From assembly GCA_964617145.1 (NCBI GenBank), contig CAZTVN010000028.1, forward strand, positions 1 through 16,552: 16,552 nucleotides of DNA. Reading direction: 5' to 3'. Every line of letters starts with the position of its first letter. The stretch's first letter is position 1. This DNA is from CAZTVN01 sp964617145 (GTDB lineage Bacteria; Patescibacteriota; Gracilibacteria; UBA1369; JACRIC01). Under the pieces are notes generated by a model. It had not been told where the DNA came from and did not search any database. It saw only the letters and a program-made list of their open reading frames with translations. This document shows, in pieces, positions 8,901-15,170 of this stretch. The translations under genes and the position numbers were made by a program.

Positions 8901-11900
8901 CTCTGGCAGCTTTGCAACTGCTCGGATTTCCTACTGCTAACGGAGAGTCGACAGCAGGTATAAGAGATAAATTGCTTAATAAAGACCCTATCTTTGATAC
9001 TCTCCCAGTTGGAGAACCTTTTGATGATGCTACGGATACTTTTCCTCTCTATACTGACTACTTCCAAACCTACGCCCTCAAAGGGCGACCGACTCGAACA
9101 GAAGTCTATTCCAAGGACGCAGCTGGGAATCTTACTAAGCTTTCAGAAACCATCCAAAAGTGGGAATCGGTTGACCTTCATAATAAGCGATATTTTCCCA
9201 AGCTCACACAACAAGTGACACTCAACTATGAAGGGGGCTCAGCTCATCGTGATACGGCTTCGACCTATGTCTATGATGATGCCACCGGCAATGTAGTTGA
9301 GCAGAAAAATTGGGGTGAAGTTTCGGCGAATACCTCGACTGGTGATTTCAATAATATAGGAGTAGATGAAGTGACTACTTTGACGGCATATACGTGGAAT
9401 ACGAACGACTGGATCGTGACTCTGCCTGTTCAAACCGTTGTAGAAGATCGAGATCACTTCCAAAAATATCGAAAACTTTTCTACTATGACGATCTCATTT
9501 ATGGACAGGTTTCGAAAGGCAATCTTACGAAAGAAGCGGTATGGGTAGATACCGACAATACTTACCCTTATACAACTTATACGGTAAATTCCTATGGAAA
9601 TGTAGAATCGGTCAGAAATCCTAGAGGGTACACCACAACGTTCAGCTACGATTCATACAACATGTACCCTGCCACGATTACCAATGCTTTAGGCCATACG
9701 ACGAGCTTTACCTATAACTATTTCAATGGAAAACTTCGAACATCGGTCGATCCCAATGGCTCGAAACTCGAATATCAGTACGATTATTTCGCTCGCCCTG
9801 TTAAGGTCTACGTGAGCGATCAAACGGATCCTTCGACACTCAGATTGAAAACAATTTATGAATACGGTGACGTGGGATTTCCAACGAGTTTCGCTATAAA
9901 ACAATACGATGGGATAACTGAAAAACCTTTGAGCACCTGGCAATATTACGATGGCTTCAAGCGGCTTATGCAAACTCGTGTTCAGACACAAAACAGTTTT
10001 GCTGTTCGTGACATCGCCTATACGCCAAAGGGTGAAATAGCGCAAGAATCTATCCCCTATTTTGACTCAGGAGGAAGTCATCGCTACCCAACATGGACTC
10101 AACCAAAAACCGTCTACGCTTATGATGCCCTTTCGCGGCCACTCACCCTTTCCTTTGTGAAATCGAACGGACAAACGTATGCCACTACCACCTATGATTA
10201 TTCCACTTCTTGGCAGACGCAAGTGCTTGATCCCGAAAATCATAGCAAACGTCTTCGGTACGATGCGTATGGAAGACTTACGGAAGTCGATGAGAGTATC
10301 GATGGTCAAACCCATACCACTCGCTATACTTACGACATCATCGGCAATCTCACTCGCATCACCGATAGCCAAGGAAATATCCGAAATATCAGCTATGATT
10401 CATTGAATCGACGCAAGGCTCTGGAAGATGTTCACAAACCTGACTCAAGTTCCTTTGGAACATCGTATTTCACCTACGATGTAAACGGAAATTTGCTTTC
10501 AGCTCTTGATCCGAATGGCACGACCGTGGAGTACTTTTACGACGAACTTGATCGAGTCTATGCAGAAAAAAATAATGGAAATATGACTTTTGATTATACC
10601 TACGATACGGGGGAGAATGCGATCGGATACCTCGGAAAAGTCGAATCAAATGATGGCCTTATTATAAATTACGCTTATGACTTTCTCGGTAATGTAAAGC
10701 GAGAAGAAAAAGTTATCGCTTCCGAAACTTTTGTCACGGAATACAAAACTTTACTTCAGGGAACGCCGCAATTGGTGATGTATCCGGATTCGCGAATGGT
10801 AAATTATGGATATAGTTTTTCAGGAGTGCTTGATACCGTCAGTGAATCAGGACCTCAAGGCACGCACCAAATCATTAGCAATATCGATTATGAGCCTCAG
10901 GGGCAAATGAGAGAGATTGATTATGTCAATGATACCAAAACACAATTTACCTACGATCCGGAAGAAATGTTGAGACTTCGTTCAAAGGTGACGACCCGTG
11001 GCGACGGAACCAAGCTTCAGTCGCTCAATTACGCTTACGATCGGGTGGGAAACATTTTAAGCATTGTTGATAATTCCAATATGGGGAGCGCCAAAACCGT
11101 GAATTACACCTACGATGATGTTTATAGGCTTCTTTCCGGCAGTGCCGCGTATTCAAATTCTTCATACAACTACAGCCAATCCTATCAGTACGATCCCATC
11201 GGCAATATGACCTATCGCTCAGATATTGGCAATTATCTTTACGAAGGCACGGGTTTCGCCAATCCCCATGCCGCGACCAAGATCGGCTCTCAAACATTAA
11301 CCTATGATCGAAACGGCAATCTCGTTTCCGACGGCCTTCGCACACTCACTTACAATTACCGAAATCTCATTAATCAATCGACGTATAATGGAAATTCCGC
11401 GCAATTTTTCTACGATCACACAGGCAATCGTATTCTGAAAATGGGAAATCTCGAGACCGTGAAATACGCCAATCAATTTTTTGAAACTCGCCAGACCAAT
11501 GATGAATTTCGGACATTGGCCTATATCTTTGCAGGCAATATGAGAATTGCGACCATGGAGGCTTCGACGCGTTATGACGAGGATGATGATGGCTGGACTG
11601 TTGAGGATGGGGATTGCGATGACGCCAATGCTTCGATAAATCCCGGGATGGCCGAGGTGCCCTATGATGGAGTTGATAACGATTGTAATTCTGGCACTCG
11701 CGATGATGATTTGGACAATGATGGATACTTGAAAGCGAGTGATTGTAACGAATCAGATTCCCGTATCAACCCTGGAATGACTGAGACTCCTTATGACGGC
11801 ATCGACAACGACTGCAATGCTTCTACTTTTGACAATGACCTCGATCAGGACGGCTACAATAACGATCTTGATTGCAACGAGAGTGATCACAATGTAAATC

Positions 11901-14752
11901 CCGGAGTCGCTGAAATTTGTAGCGATTCGATTGATAATGACTGCGATTTGGCCATCGATGCTGCTGATCCCGAGTGTATCGATTACGACGTCGATGACGA
12001 TGGGATTCTCAATGATGAAGATAATTGTAAAGATGTCGCCAATTCGGATCAGGCGGATAGCGATAATGATGATATTGGGAATGTGTGTGATTCGGATTTG
12101 CGATTTTCTTATGATTTTACTCCTGTTACTGATCCGCTCGAGATCCATGACAGTTCGAATTACGGAAATCACGCTCGGATCGACTCTTCCCGCAAACCTC
12201 AGATTGTGAATGTTTTGGATTGGTTGAATGGATACAGCGCTCATTTCGACGGTGGAAGTGACGGGACGAGTGACAATATACTTTTGGATGACAACGCTTC
12301 CATTTCCGATTTTTCCGGTATGACGATTTCTGCATGGATAAAGCCGGAAACGGTTTCAGGGCATCGCTCGATCGCTTCAAAGTATGGGAATGGTTCGGGT
12401 GAATATGAATGGGATTTCTATATCTATGAAGGCCAACTTGGATTGAGGATCAATGCGAATTTCACCGATTGTAGTCAAACGATCACGGTCAAGACCGACG
12501 AAAGTAATATTCTTGAAGAAACATGGAATCATGTGGCGGCGACCTATGATGGGAGTCAAGTGAAATTGTATGTGAATGGAGAAGAACTTGAATTGGAAAA
12601 TACTGAGTATCCATCAGGAATTATCTGTGATACTTCGGAAAAGGTTCGACTCGGTGTTTCGGGTTACTTCGAAAATGACTTTATTGGCTATGTGGATGAG
12701 GTAAAAGTCTACAGCTATGCTCGGAGTTTTCAGGATCTCTGTACTTTAGATATCGGATTTGAATGGGATAGTTCTCGTGCTCGCTGCGTACAAGATGATT
12801 TTGACGGTGATGGCTATACGGTTTTTGCTGGCGATTGCAACGACTTTAGCGCTTTGGTGAGCCCTTCGAATACGGAAATTACTGGAAACGGCATTGATGA
12901 TGACTGCAATCCTTCGACTTCCGATACGGTTATAATTGACGAGGATGGCGATGGCTATGATGAAAATGTTGATTGCGATGACAGCGATCCTACGGTCAAT
13001 CCCGGTGCGACCGAGATCCCCTACAACGGCAAAGATGATGACTGTAAGACCGTCCAAACACCTGATGATGATCTCGACCAAGATGACTTCGGGATTGATG
13101 TTGACTGCAATGATTCGGATGATGCTATTTACCCTGATGCTTCTGAGGTCTGCGGAGATTCAATTGACCAGAATTGTGACGGGAAGGATAAGGTCTGCAT
13201 CCTGCCGATACCGAATTTAAAGAAAATATTTCCTAAAATATTTCCTAAGCAGATTTCTATGAATGATACCTCAAAGACAAGTTATGTTGGCGTCATTACT
13301 TCGCTGTTTGACTTTACAGGCGTTGACACGATGATTCCAAGAGCTCGGGCCATAACGCAGGATGTCGAACAAGTGGTATTGGCCTCAGCGCAAGCAGGAG
13401 ACCGAGTCCAAGCCTCAGTCTCCGCCTTAGATCCAACTTCTAGTCTAGCCACAGCCCCAACTGCTGGTGTCATTTCTACCTCGGAGTCCGATGCAAACTC
13501 CAATGCCTCTCAAATATCTGAGAAAAATGCCCGTGAAGACCGCACCAAAGCTACAATCTCTGACTTAGTACCAACTTCTACCGTAGCCCCAACCCCAACT
13601 GAAGACCGCACACAAGCCTCAGTTTTAAGCTCCAAATTCCTCGCCACTACTCATCAGACCGACACTTCTTTTTCAGCCTCAGTCTCTGACTTGCGGCCAA
13701 TTTCTACTGCCTCCTCAACTTCTGCCGCAATTTCCGCCTCAGCCGCCAGTTTCCCCGAACCTGACGAATTCAACATCTACCTCACCTTTGAGGACCATCT
13801 CGGAAATACCGCTGTAGTCACGGATTACGAGGGAAATATCGTGGAAGTCACCGACTACAAGCCGTATGGAGAGACCAATGTTCATGAGCAGTTTGATAAG
13901 CAGGGAAACGAAATCCTCGATTCGGAAGCATCAGTTACTCCTTACGCATACAACGACAAAGAAAAAGATCCTGAAACCGACCTCTACTATTATGGGGCCA
14001 GGTACTACAATGACAGCTTTGGCAGGTTTACCAGTCAAGATCCGGCGCTGATTGACATCCAGCACTTGCTCTCAATTCTCTCTGATCCTCAATCACTCAA
14101 TTTTTATACATATGCCAGACATAACCCTATTAGATTTATTGATCCCAATGGATTATGGAATATTGAAACTGGACAAGTAGAAAAAGGAGATACTTTGAAT
14201 TCTATAACTGAGGAGATTAACGAAGCATATAAAACAAGTTATGATTATTTTGATATAGCGGAATTAAATAATATAGGAGATCCTGATAGGATCGAGATTG
14301 GACAAATTATAATTCCCAATACAAAAGTTCCAGATGTCTCTAGCGATTTAACAGAAAAGATGCAAAATTATTCAGAAGAATCAGATCATCGAGGTCCATG
14401 GTTTTTTAAAAACAAATTTAAAAGTGGAGGTGATTGGGATTTAAAAAACCAACCTGGATTGTATGATATTGAAGATCATCCCGAAGGATTTGTTTTCTTT
14501 GGAATACAAATAAGAAATGATGTGCCGGGGAATATTTTGTACGGATTTGTTGGTAAAGCAACTATATGGGCGACAGAAAAATTATTATTAAAGAAAGCTG
14601 GAGAATATCAAATTAAATCAGGAACATCTAGCCCTGAATGGCAAAACGATATTTACTTCGGCGATGATCCAATTGATCATAATTATATAGAGCTAGGTTT
14701 TAAATTATATGAAATAACTGGGCAAAAAATTCATACAACATTATTTCCATAA
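5957..14752 (+). CDS. giant secreted Rhs/Tc-type polymorphic toxin with SpvB, FG-GAP, MopE, LamG, LysM and toxin-44-like domains
   Basis: This 2931-residue protein reads as a secreted Rhs toxin. Order: long n-region and signal peptide (h-region about 50-66, possible cut after A75 in VRAQE); acidic Ser/Glu linker (77-165); SpvB-like domain (about 169-480); six FG-GAP repeats (about 494-825); TcdB-middle-like region (about 855-950); YD repeats (about 1097-1870); MopE motifs and a TSP3-like segment (1874-2046); LamG (about 2049-2265); MopE motifs (2280-2415); Ser/Ala/Thr linker (about 2416-2605); Rhs core ending DPNGLW (2606-2734); LysM (about 2735-2790); toxin domain (about 2813-2925). SpvB, FG-GAP, TcdB-middle and Rhs core together are the plan of Tc-toxin BC cocoons, which enclose a C-terminal toxin. 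No PAAR or VgrG-type domain is visible, so a Sec-exported surface protein is inferred. The start is the only ATG available but lacks a well-spaced ribosome binding site. GC drops near 14100. Confidence 0.88.
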   Translation: MILRHFIRQHRPLVSSEKLPKASFGRLEQTKTPNVCDRHSKVHFSASPFLSAFLVFTLFITTIGAPVISAPIVRAQEGSDTSIPSEGGGGEQSPSAEGATSESALSPSSGNTDANQEGAVTNEKNALSEDDVSEDSPQGEDTNLTESDPKSQEDEPAQSLTEENSYIAGADIHPDPLKNVSGLKGQYETALFTGAATYSYPLDLPTGRKGLSPSLTLRYNSHLRDNDSLVGYGWEISQSYIQRSDRKGVNNMYDFTEFKVVLDGQEKDIVAVSLSDSVHGEYGEKIADSFWKYIFNTDNTWTLKDTSGTSYTFGNSDLSRQTDQSDSSRIYRWYLADVRDLNDNFIRYEYVTHNNRVYPDKIYYTGHGSTDGPIRIEFEREDRQDFFINYRPGFRMVTSYRINNIRVYVAGYANGNPTRRYHLGYTTGDNTVRSLLESMTETGWDEDGNFINMPATSFSYTKGREDDYYGYMWDQTGDVVDFEMVGSGGADLGNSFVDLNGDGFTDVYASQVIDRSQIDNNGCEQGGLSCLFKEDPTVYLNNRDGTFSQQDADQYGMARLNLISEKNATFFDINGDLLDDLFKDYEDIFDTGYLINVKGKLASGALSYNGECDGCYDRGNRYADVNGDGLTDLVFSRGQNFDNFPYEVKFNTGFNLFKKDSSWIVPVPLAWEVETSGVLLHTIDSGARLLDINGDGLIDIAFGLAYDGTDTDSNTDELIRKVYLNNGKNGWTEEPSMTLPDYFAAVERSNYSSKWEQGYSGTTCLYDRNADGLTDFAGSISTGMQWINISRSTNAPDCQNTNIQTGYAQGYRVTEFNGDGIYDGIYTSEGSHDYLSLSRDNRYPDLLSTINVSSGGVIDITYKASTKYVSDSGQELNSELPMVIQTVSQVVYGYADGTQSKIKYEYKDGHFYRYDENHREFAGFQEVTVENNGGVSTVNKYFFDQGCRDLQPCSSPYFYTGNIVLSDPIYWILDGGYIRQTTLAALQLLGFPTANGESTAGIRDKLLNKDPIFDTLPVGEPFDDATDTFPLYTDYFQTYALKGRPTRTEVYSKDAAGNLTKLSETIQKWESVDLHNKRYFPKLTQQVTLNYEGGSAHRDTASTYVYDDATGNVVEQKNWGEVSANTSTGDFNNIGVDEVTTLTAYTWNTNDWIVTLPVQTVVEDRDHFQKYRKLFYYDDLIYGQVSKGNLTKEAVWVDTDNTYPYTTYTVNSYGNVESVRNPRGYTTTFSYDSYNMYPATITNALGHTTSFTYNYFNGKLRTSVDPNGSKLEYQYDYFARPVKVYVSDQTDPSTLRLKTIYEYGDVGFPTSFAIKQYDGITEKPLSTWQYYDGFKRLMQTRVQTQNSFAVRDIAYTPKGEIAQESIPYFDSGGSHRYPTWTQPKTVYAYDALSRPLTLSFVKSNGQTYATTTYDYSTSWQTQVLDPENHSKRLRYDAYGRLTEVDESIDGQTHTTRYTYDIIGNLTRITDSQGNIRNISYDSLNRRKALEDVHKPDSSSFGTSYFTYDVNGNLLSALDPNGTTVEYFYDELDRVYAEKNNGNMTFDYTYDTGENAIGYLGKVESNDGLIINYAYDFLGNVKREEKVIASETFVTEYKTLLQGTPQLVMYPDSRMVNYGYSFSGVLDTVSESGPQGTHQIISNIDYEPQGQMREIDYVNDTKTQFTYDPEEMLRLRSKVTTRGDGTKLQSLNYAYDRVGNILSIVDNSNMGSAKTVNYTYDDVYRLLSGSAAYSNSSYNYSQSYQYDPIGNMTYRSDIGNYLYEGTGFANPHAATKIGSQTLTYDRNGNLVSDGLRTLTYNYRNLINQSTYNGNSAQFFYDHTGNRILKMGNLETVKYANQFFETRQTNDEFRTLAYIFAGNMRIATMEASTRYDEDDDGWTVEDGDCDDANASINPGMAEVPYDGVDNDCNSGTRDDDLDNDGYLKASDCNESDSRINPGMTETPYDGIDNDCNASTFDNDLDQDGYNNDLDCNESDHNVNPGVAEICSDSIDNDCDLAIDAADPECIDYDVDDDGILNDEDNCKDVANSDQADSDNDDIGNVCDSDLRFSYDFTPVTDPLEIHDSSNYGNHARIDSSRKPQIVNVLDWLNGYSAHFDGGSDGTSDNILLDDNASISDFSGMTISAWIKPETVSGHRSIASKYGNGSGEYEWDFYIYEGQLGLRINANFTDCSQTITVKTDESNILEETWNHVAATYDGSQVKLYVNGEELELENTEYPSGIICDTSEKVRLGVSGYFENDFIGYVDEVKVYSYARSFQDLCTLDIGFEWDSSRARCVQDDFDGDGYTVFAGDCNDFSALVSPSNTEITGNGIDDDCNPSTSDTVIIDEDGDGYDENVDCDDSDPTVNPGATEIPYNGKDDDCKTVQTPDDDLDQDDFGIDVDCNDSDDAIYPDASEVCGDSIDQNCDGKDKVCILPIPNLKKIFPKIFPKQISMNDTSKTSYVGVITSLFDFTGVDTMIPRARAITQDVEQVVLASAQAGDRVQASVSALDPTSSLATAPTAGVISTSESDANSNASQISEKNAREDRTKATISDLVPTSTVAPTPTEDRTQASVLSSKFLATTHQTDTSFSASVSDLRPISTASSTSAAISASAASFPEPDEFNIYLTFEDHLGNTAVVTDYEGNIVEVTDYKPYGETNVHEQFDKQGNEILDSEASVTPYAYNDKEKDPETDLYYYGARYYNDSFGRFTSQDPALIDIQHLLSILSDPQSLNFYTYARHNPIRFIDPNGLWNIETGQVEKGDTLNSITEEINEAYKTSYDYFDIAELNNIGDPDRIEIGQIIIPNTKVPDVSSDLTEKMQNYSEESDHRGPWFFKNKFKSGGDWDLKNQPGLYDIEDHPEGFVFFGIQIRNDVPGNILYGFVGKATIWATEKLLLKKAGEYQIKSGTSSPEWQNDIYFGDDPIDHNYIELGFKLYEITGQKIHTTLFP
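6068..6182 (+). other. signal peptide region of the Rhs protein
   Basis: After a basic stretch ending HSKVHFS, residues about 48-70 form a hydrophobic segment (SAFLVFTLFITTIGAPVISA), then PIVRAQEGSD. VRA-Q looks like a signal peptidase I site after A75. The n-region of about 45 residues is unusually long. An acidic Ser/Glu/Asp/Gln-rich linker follows, typical of an exported stalk. Confidence 0.65.
6458..7400 (+). other. SpvB-like domain
   Basis: Residues about 169-480 begin with the SpvB/TcaC-type entry: YETALFTGAATYSYPLDLP, then GLSPSLTLRYNS and LVGYGWEISQSYI. They continue through YRWYLADVRDLNDNFIRYEY and a run of Tyr-rich strands. The family is known from Salmonella SpvB N-termini and Tc-toxin B subunits, where it seals one end of the cocoon. 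Confidence 0.75.
7435..8450 (+). other. six FG-GAP/VCBS-type calcium-binding repeats
   Basis: Six copies of an FxDxNGDGxxD motif lie near residues 497 (FVDLNGDGFTD), 572 (FFDINGDLLDD), 624 (YADVNGDGLTD), 691 (LLDINGDGLID), 767 (LYDRNADGLTD) and 816 (TEFNGDGIYD). These are the calcium loops of beta-propeller blades, usual in the B subunit of Tc toxins. The second and sixth copies are degenerate. Confidence 0.75.
8515..8800 (+). other. TcdB-middle-like region
   Basis: The order VIDITYKASTKY, then SQVVYGYADGT, IKYEYKDGHFYRYDENHREFAGFQEV and a Tyr-terminated strand matches the middle region of Tc B subunits (a GF..V strand after a [YD]-rich hairpin). The following stretch to about 9240 (including YPDLL earlier and DPIYWILDGGYI) has no domain I can name. 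Confidence 0.5.
9240..11566 (+). repeat. Rhs/YD repeat array (cocoon shell)
   Basis: Residues about 1097-1870 contain many degenerate YD repeats, for example YVYDDATGNV, FSYDSYNM, YEYGDVG, YTYDIIGNLTRITDSQGN, FTYDVNGNLLSALDPNGT, YAYDFLGNV, YTYDDVYRL and LTYDRNGNLVSDGL. The array ends with YIFAGNMRIATME, normally the penultimate element of an Rhs core. YD repeats wrap into the hollow beta-shell that holds the toxin. Confidence 0.9.
11576..12094 (+). other. first MopE-type metal-binding cluster plus TSP3-like repeat
   Basis: Three units of the form D-x-D-x-DG(Y/W)...DCxxxxxxxNPGxxE...DGxDNDC occupy residues about 1874-1980: DEDDDGW, DDDLDNDGYLKASDC and DNDLDQDGYNNDLDC. The third ends EICSDSIDNDCD. 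A thrombospondin-3-like run follows (DDDGILNDEDNC... SDNDDIGNVCD). These are known calcium-binding, disulfide-containing modules in extracellular proteins. Confidence 0.85.
12098..12745 (+). other. LamG / concanavalin-like domain
   Basis: Residues about 2049-2265 show the LamG-like jelly-roll signature: FSYDF and SSNYGNHA at the start, AHFDGGSDG, SGMTISAWIKPE, ETWNHVAATYDGSQVKLYVN, then GYVDEVKVYSYARS at the end. Such domains bind glycans or proteins outside the cell, so this is a plausible receptor or cell-wall binding module. Confidence 0.85.
12794..13201 (+). other. second MopE-type metal-binding cluster
   Basis: Three more units lie at residues about 2280-2415: FDGDGYTVFAGDCN ending GIDDDCNPS, EDGDGYDENVDCDD ending GKDDDC, and LDQDDFGIDVDCND ending SIDQNCDGKDKVC. 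They mirror the first cluster, so the LamG domain is framed by calcium-stiffened stalks on both sides. Confidence 0.8.
13223..13246 (+). repeat. perfect 12-base tandem duplication in the Rhs gene
   Basis: AAAATATTTCCT occurs twice head to tail (13223-13234 and 13235-13246), encoding KIFP-KIFP just after the second MopE cluster. It is in frame and AT-rich against its surroundings, consistent with recent replication slippage. Confidence 0.8.
13398..13705 (+). repeat. degenerate repeats in the Ser/Ala/Thr-rich linker
   Basis: A 30-base unit encoding A(S/T)(V/I)S(A/D)LxP(T/I)S appears at 13412-13441, 13550-13579 and 13676-13705, with a shortened copy near 13616-13633. GA(A/G)GACCG(C/A) precedes several copies (13398, 13601). 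The segment is Ser/Ala/Thr/Pro-rich and C-rich on the + strand, unlike the rest of the gene. It looks like an expandable flexible tether between the MopE/LamG block and the Rhs core. Confidence 0.65.
13772..14158 (+). other. Rhs-associated core domain
   Basis: Residues 2606-2734 hold the canonical Rhs core: YLTFEDHLGNTAVVTD, VEVTDYKPYGE, YAYNDKEKDPETDLYYYGARYY and FGRFTSQDPA, then NFYTYARHNPIRFIDPNGLW. In Rhs toxins this self-cleaving segment marks the boundary between the constant shell and the variable C-terminal toxin. Confidence 0.92.
14159..14325 (+). other. LysM domain between Rhs core and toxin tip
   Basis: Residues about 2735-2790 read as one LysM: VEKGDTLNSITEEIN, YFDIAELNNI, DPDRIEIGQIIIPN. 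These match the GDTL...L...NNI...I..GQ.I.IP pattern of peptidoglycan/chitin-binding LysM. It lies after DPNGLW, so it belongs to the variable, releasable part of the toxin. Confidence 0.8.
14390..14735 (+). other. C-terminal toxin domain resembling polymorphic toxin type 44
   Basis: Residues about 2813-2925 match what I remember of polymorphic toxin type 44 (Ntox44, a predicted RNase family): G2813-P-W-F-F, then a GGDWDLK strand, ILYGFVGKA, A2881-G-E-Y-Q, and G2902-D-D-P-x-D2907-H with a final IELGFKLYE. The expected FGN before YG reads PGNILYG here. The activity is inferred from family and position; I cannot name the catalytic residues with certainty. Confidence 0.6.
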
Positions 14753-14753
14753 A

Positions 14754-15170
14754 ATGTTTCAATCAAAAAAAATAATAAATATCACAATAATTTTTATTGT
14801 AATTATCGTTGCTGGACTTATATCTTTTTATATATATTTATTTTATTTTTTTAATTTTGGTGATTGTAAAAATACAGCTTTACAGAAAATATATAATCCA
14901 CCAAAAAATATGTACATTATTCTCTTTCATAGAGATTGCACAGCAACGACTACAATTTCGTCTCAATTAACTTTATTTAATAATAATGTACCTCTAACAA
15001 ATGATACCGTTGGAAATATATTTATCACTAATGATCAAAAATGTGTCAGAAATATTATCTGGAAAGATGATAAAAATATTTTCCTTGAACATAGCTGCAA
15101 TCCTGAAAAAATATTTAAACAAGAAATATATTTTAATAATATTTTTATTGAATATAAAAAAATTGATTAG
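14754..15170 (+). CDS. candidate immunity protein for the Rhs toxin, membrane-anchored
   Basis: The ATG follows the Rhs stop by one base (TAAAATG) and has no Shine-Dalgarno, so translation is probably coupled to the toxin gene, as is usual for immunity genes. The 138-residue product has one N-terminal transmembrane helix (about 8-32) and a small domain with Cys 38, 62, 97 and 115, probably outside the membrane. The segment HRDCTATTT...LTLF...VGNIFI resembles small DUF5412-like proteins with an RDCGATT motif, from memory only. Very low GC matches the toxin tip, not the Rhs shell. The last codon TAG uses the first base of the adjacent IS end, so the original C-terminus was probably altered by the insertion. 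The immunity role is inferred from position. Confidence 0.6.
   Translation: MFQSKKIINITIIFIVIIVAGLISFYIYLFYFFNFGDCKNTALQKIYNPPKNMYIILFHRDCTATTTISSQLTLFNNNVPLTNDTVGNIFITNDQKCVRNIIWKDDKNIFLEHSCNPEKIFKQEIYFNNIFIEYKKID

Noticed and set aside
9240..11566. Recurrent short motifs that could suggest a CRISPR or DNA repeat array
   Set aside because: The repeats are protein-level YD motifs with varied DNA sequence and irregular spacing in a continuous reading frame.
11576..13201. Long - strand frames opposite the MopE/LamG region (for example 11753-12244)
   Set aside because: They are Ile/Val-rich antisense shadows of repeated GAT/GAC/AAT codons and contain no recognisable domain.
5957..14752. UGA recoded as glycine or tryptophan (Gracilibacteria/SR1 or Mycoplasma-type code)
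   Set aside because: No in-frame TGA occurs in 2931 codons and GGN and TGG codons are used freely. The absence of TGA stops among the readable genes is compatible with a simple bias.
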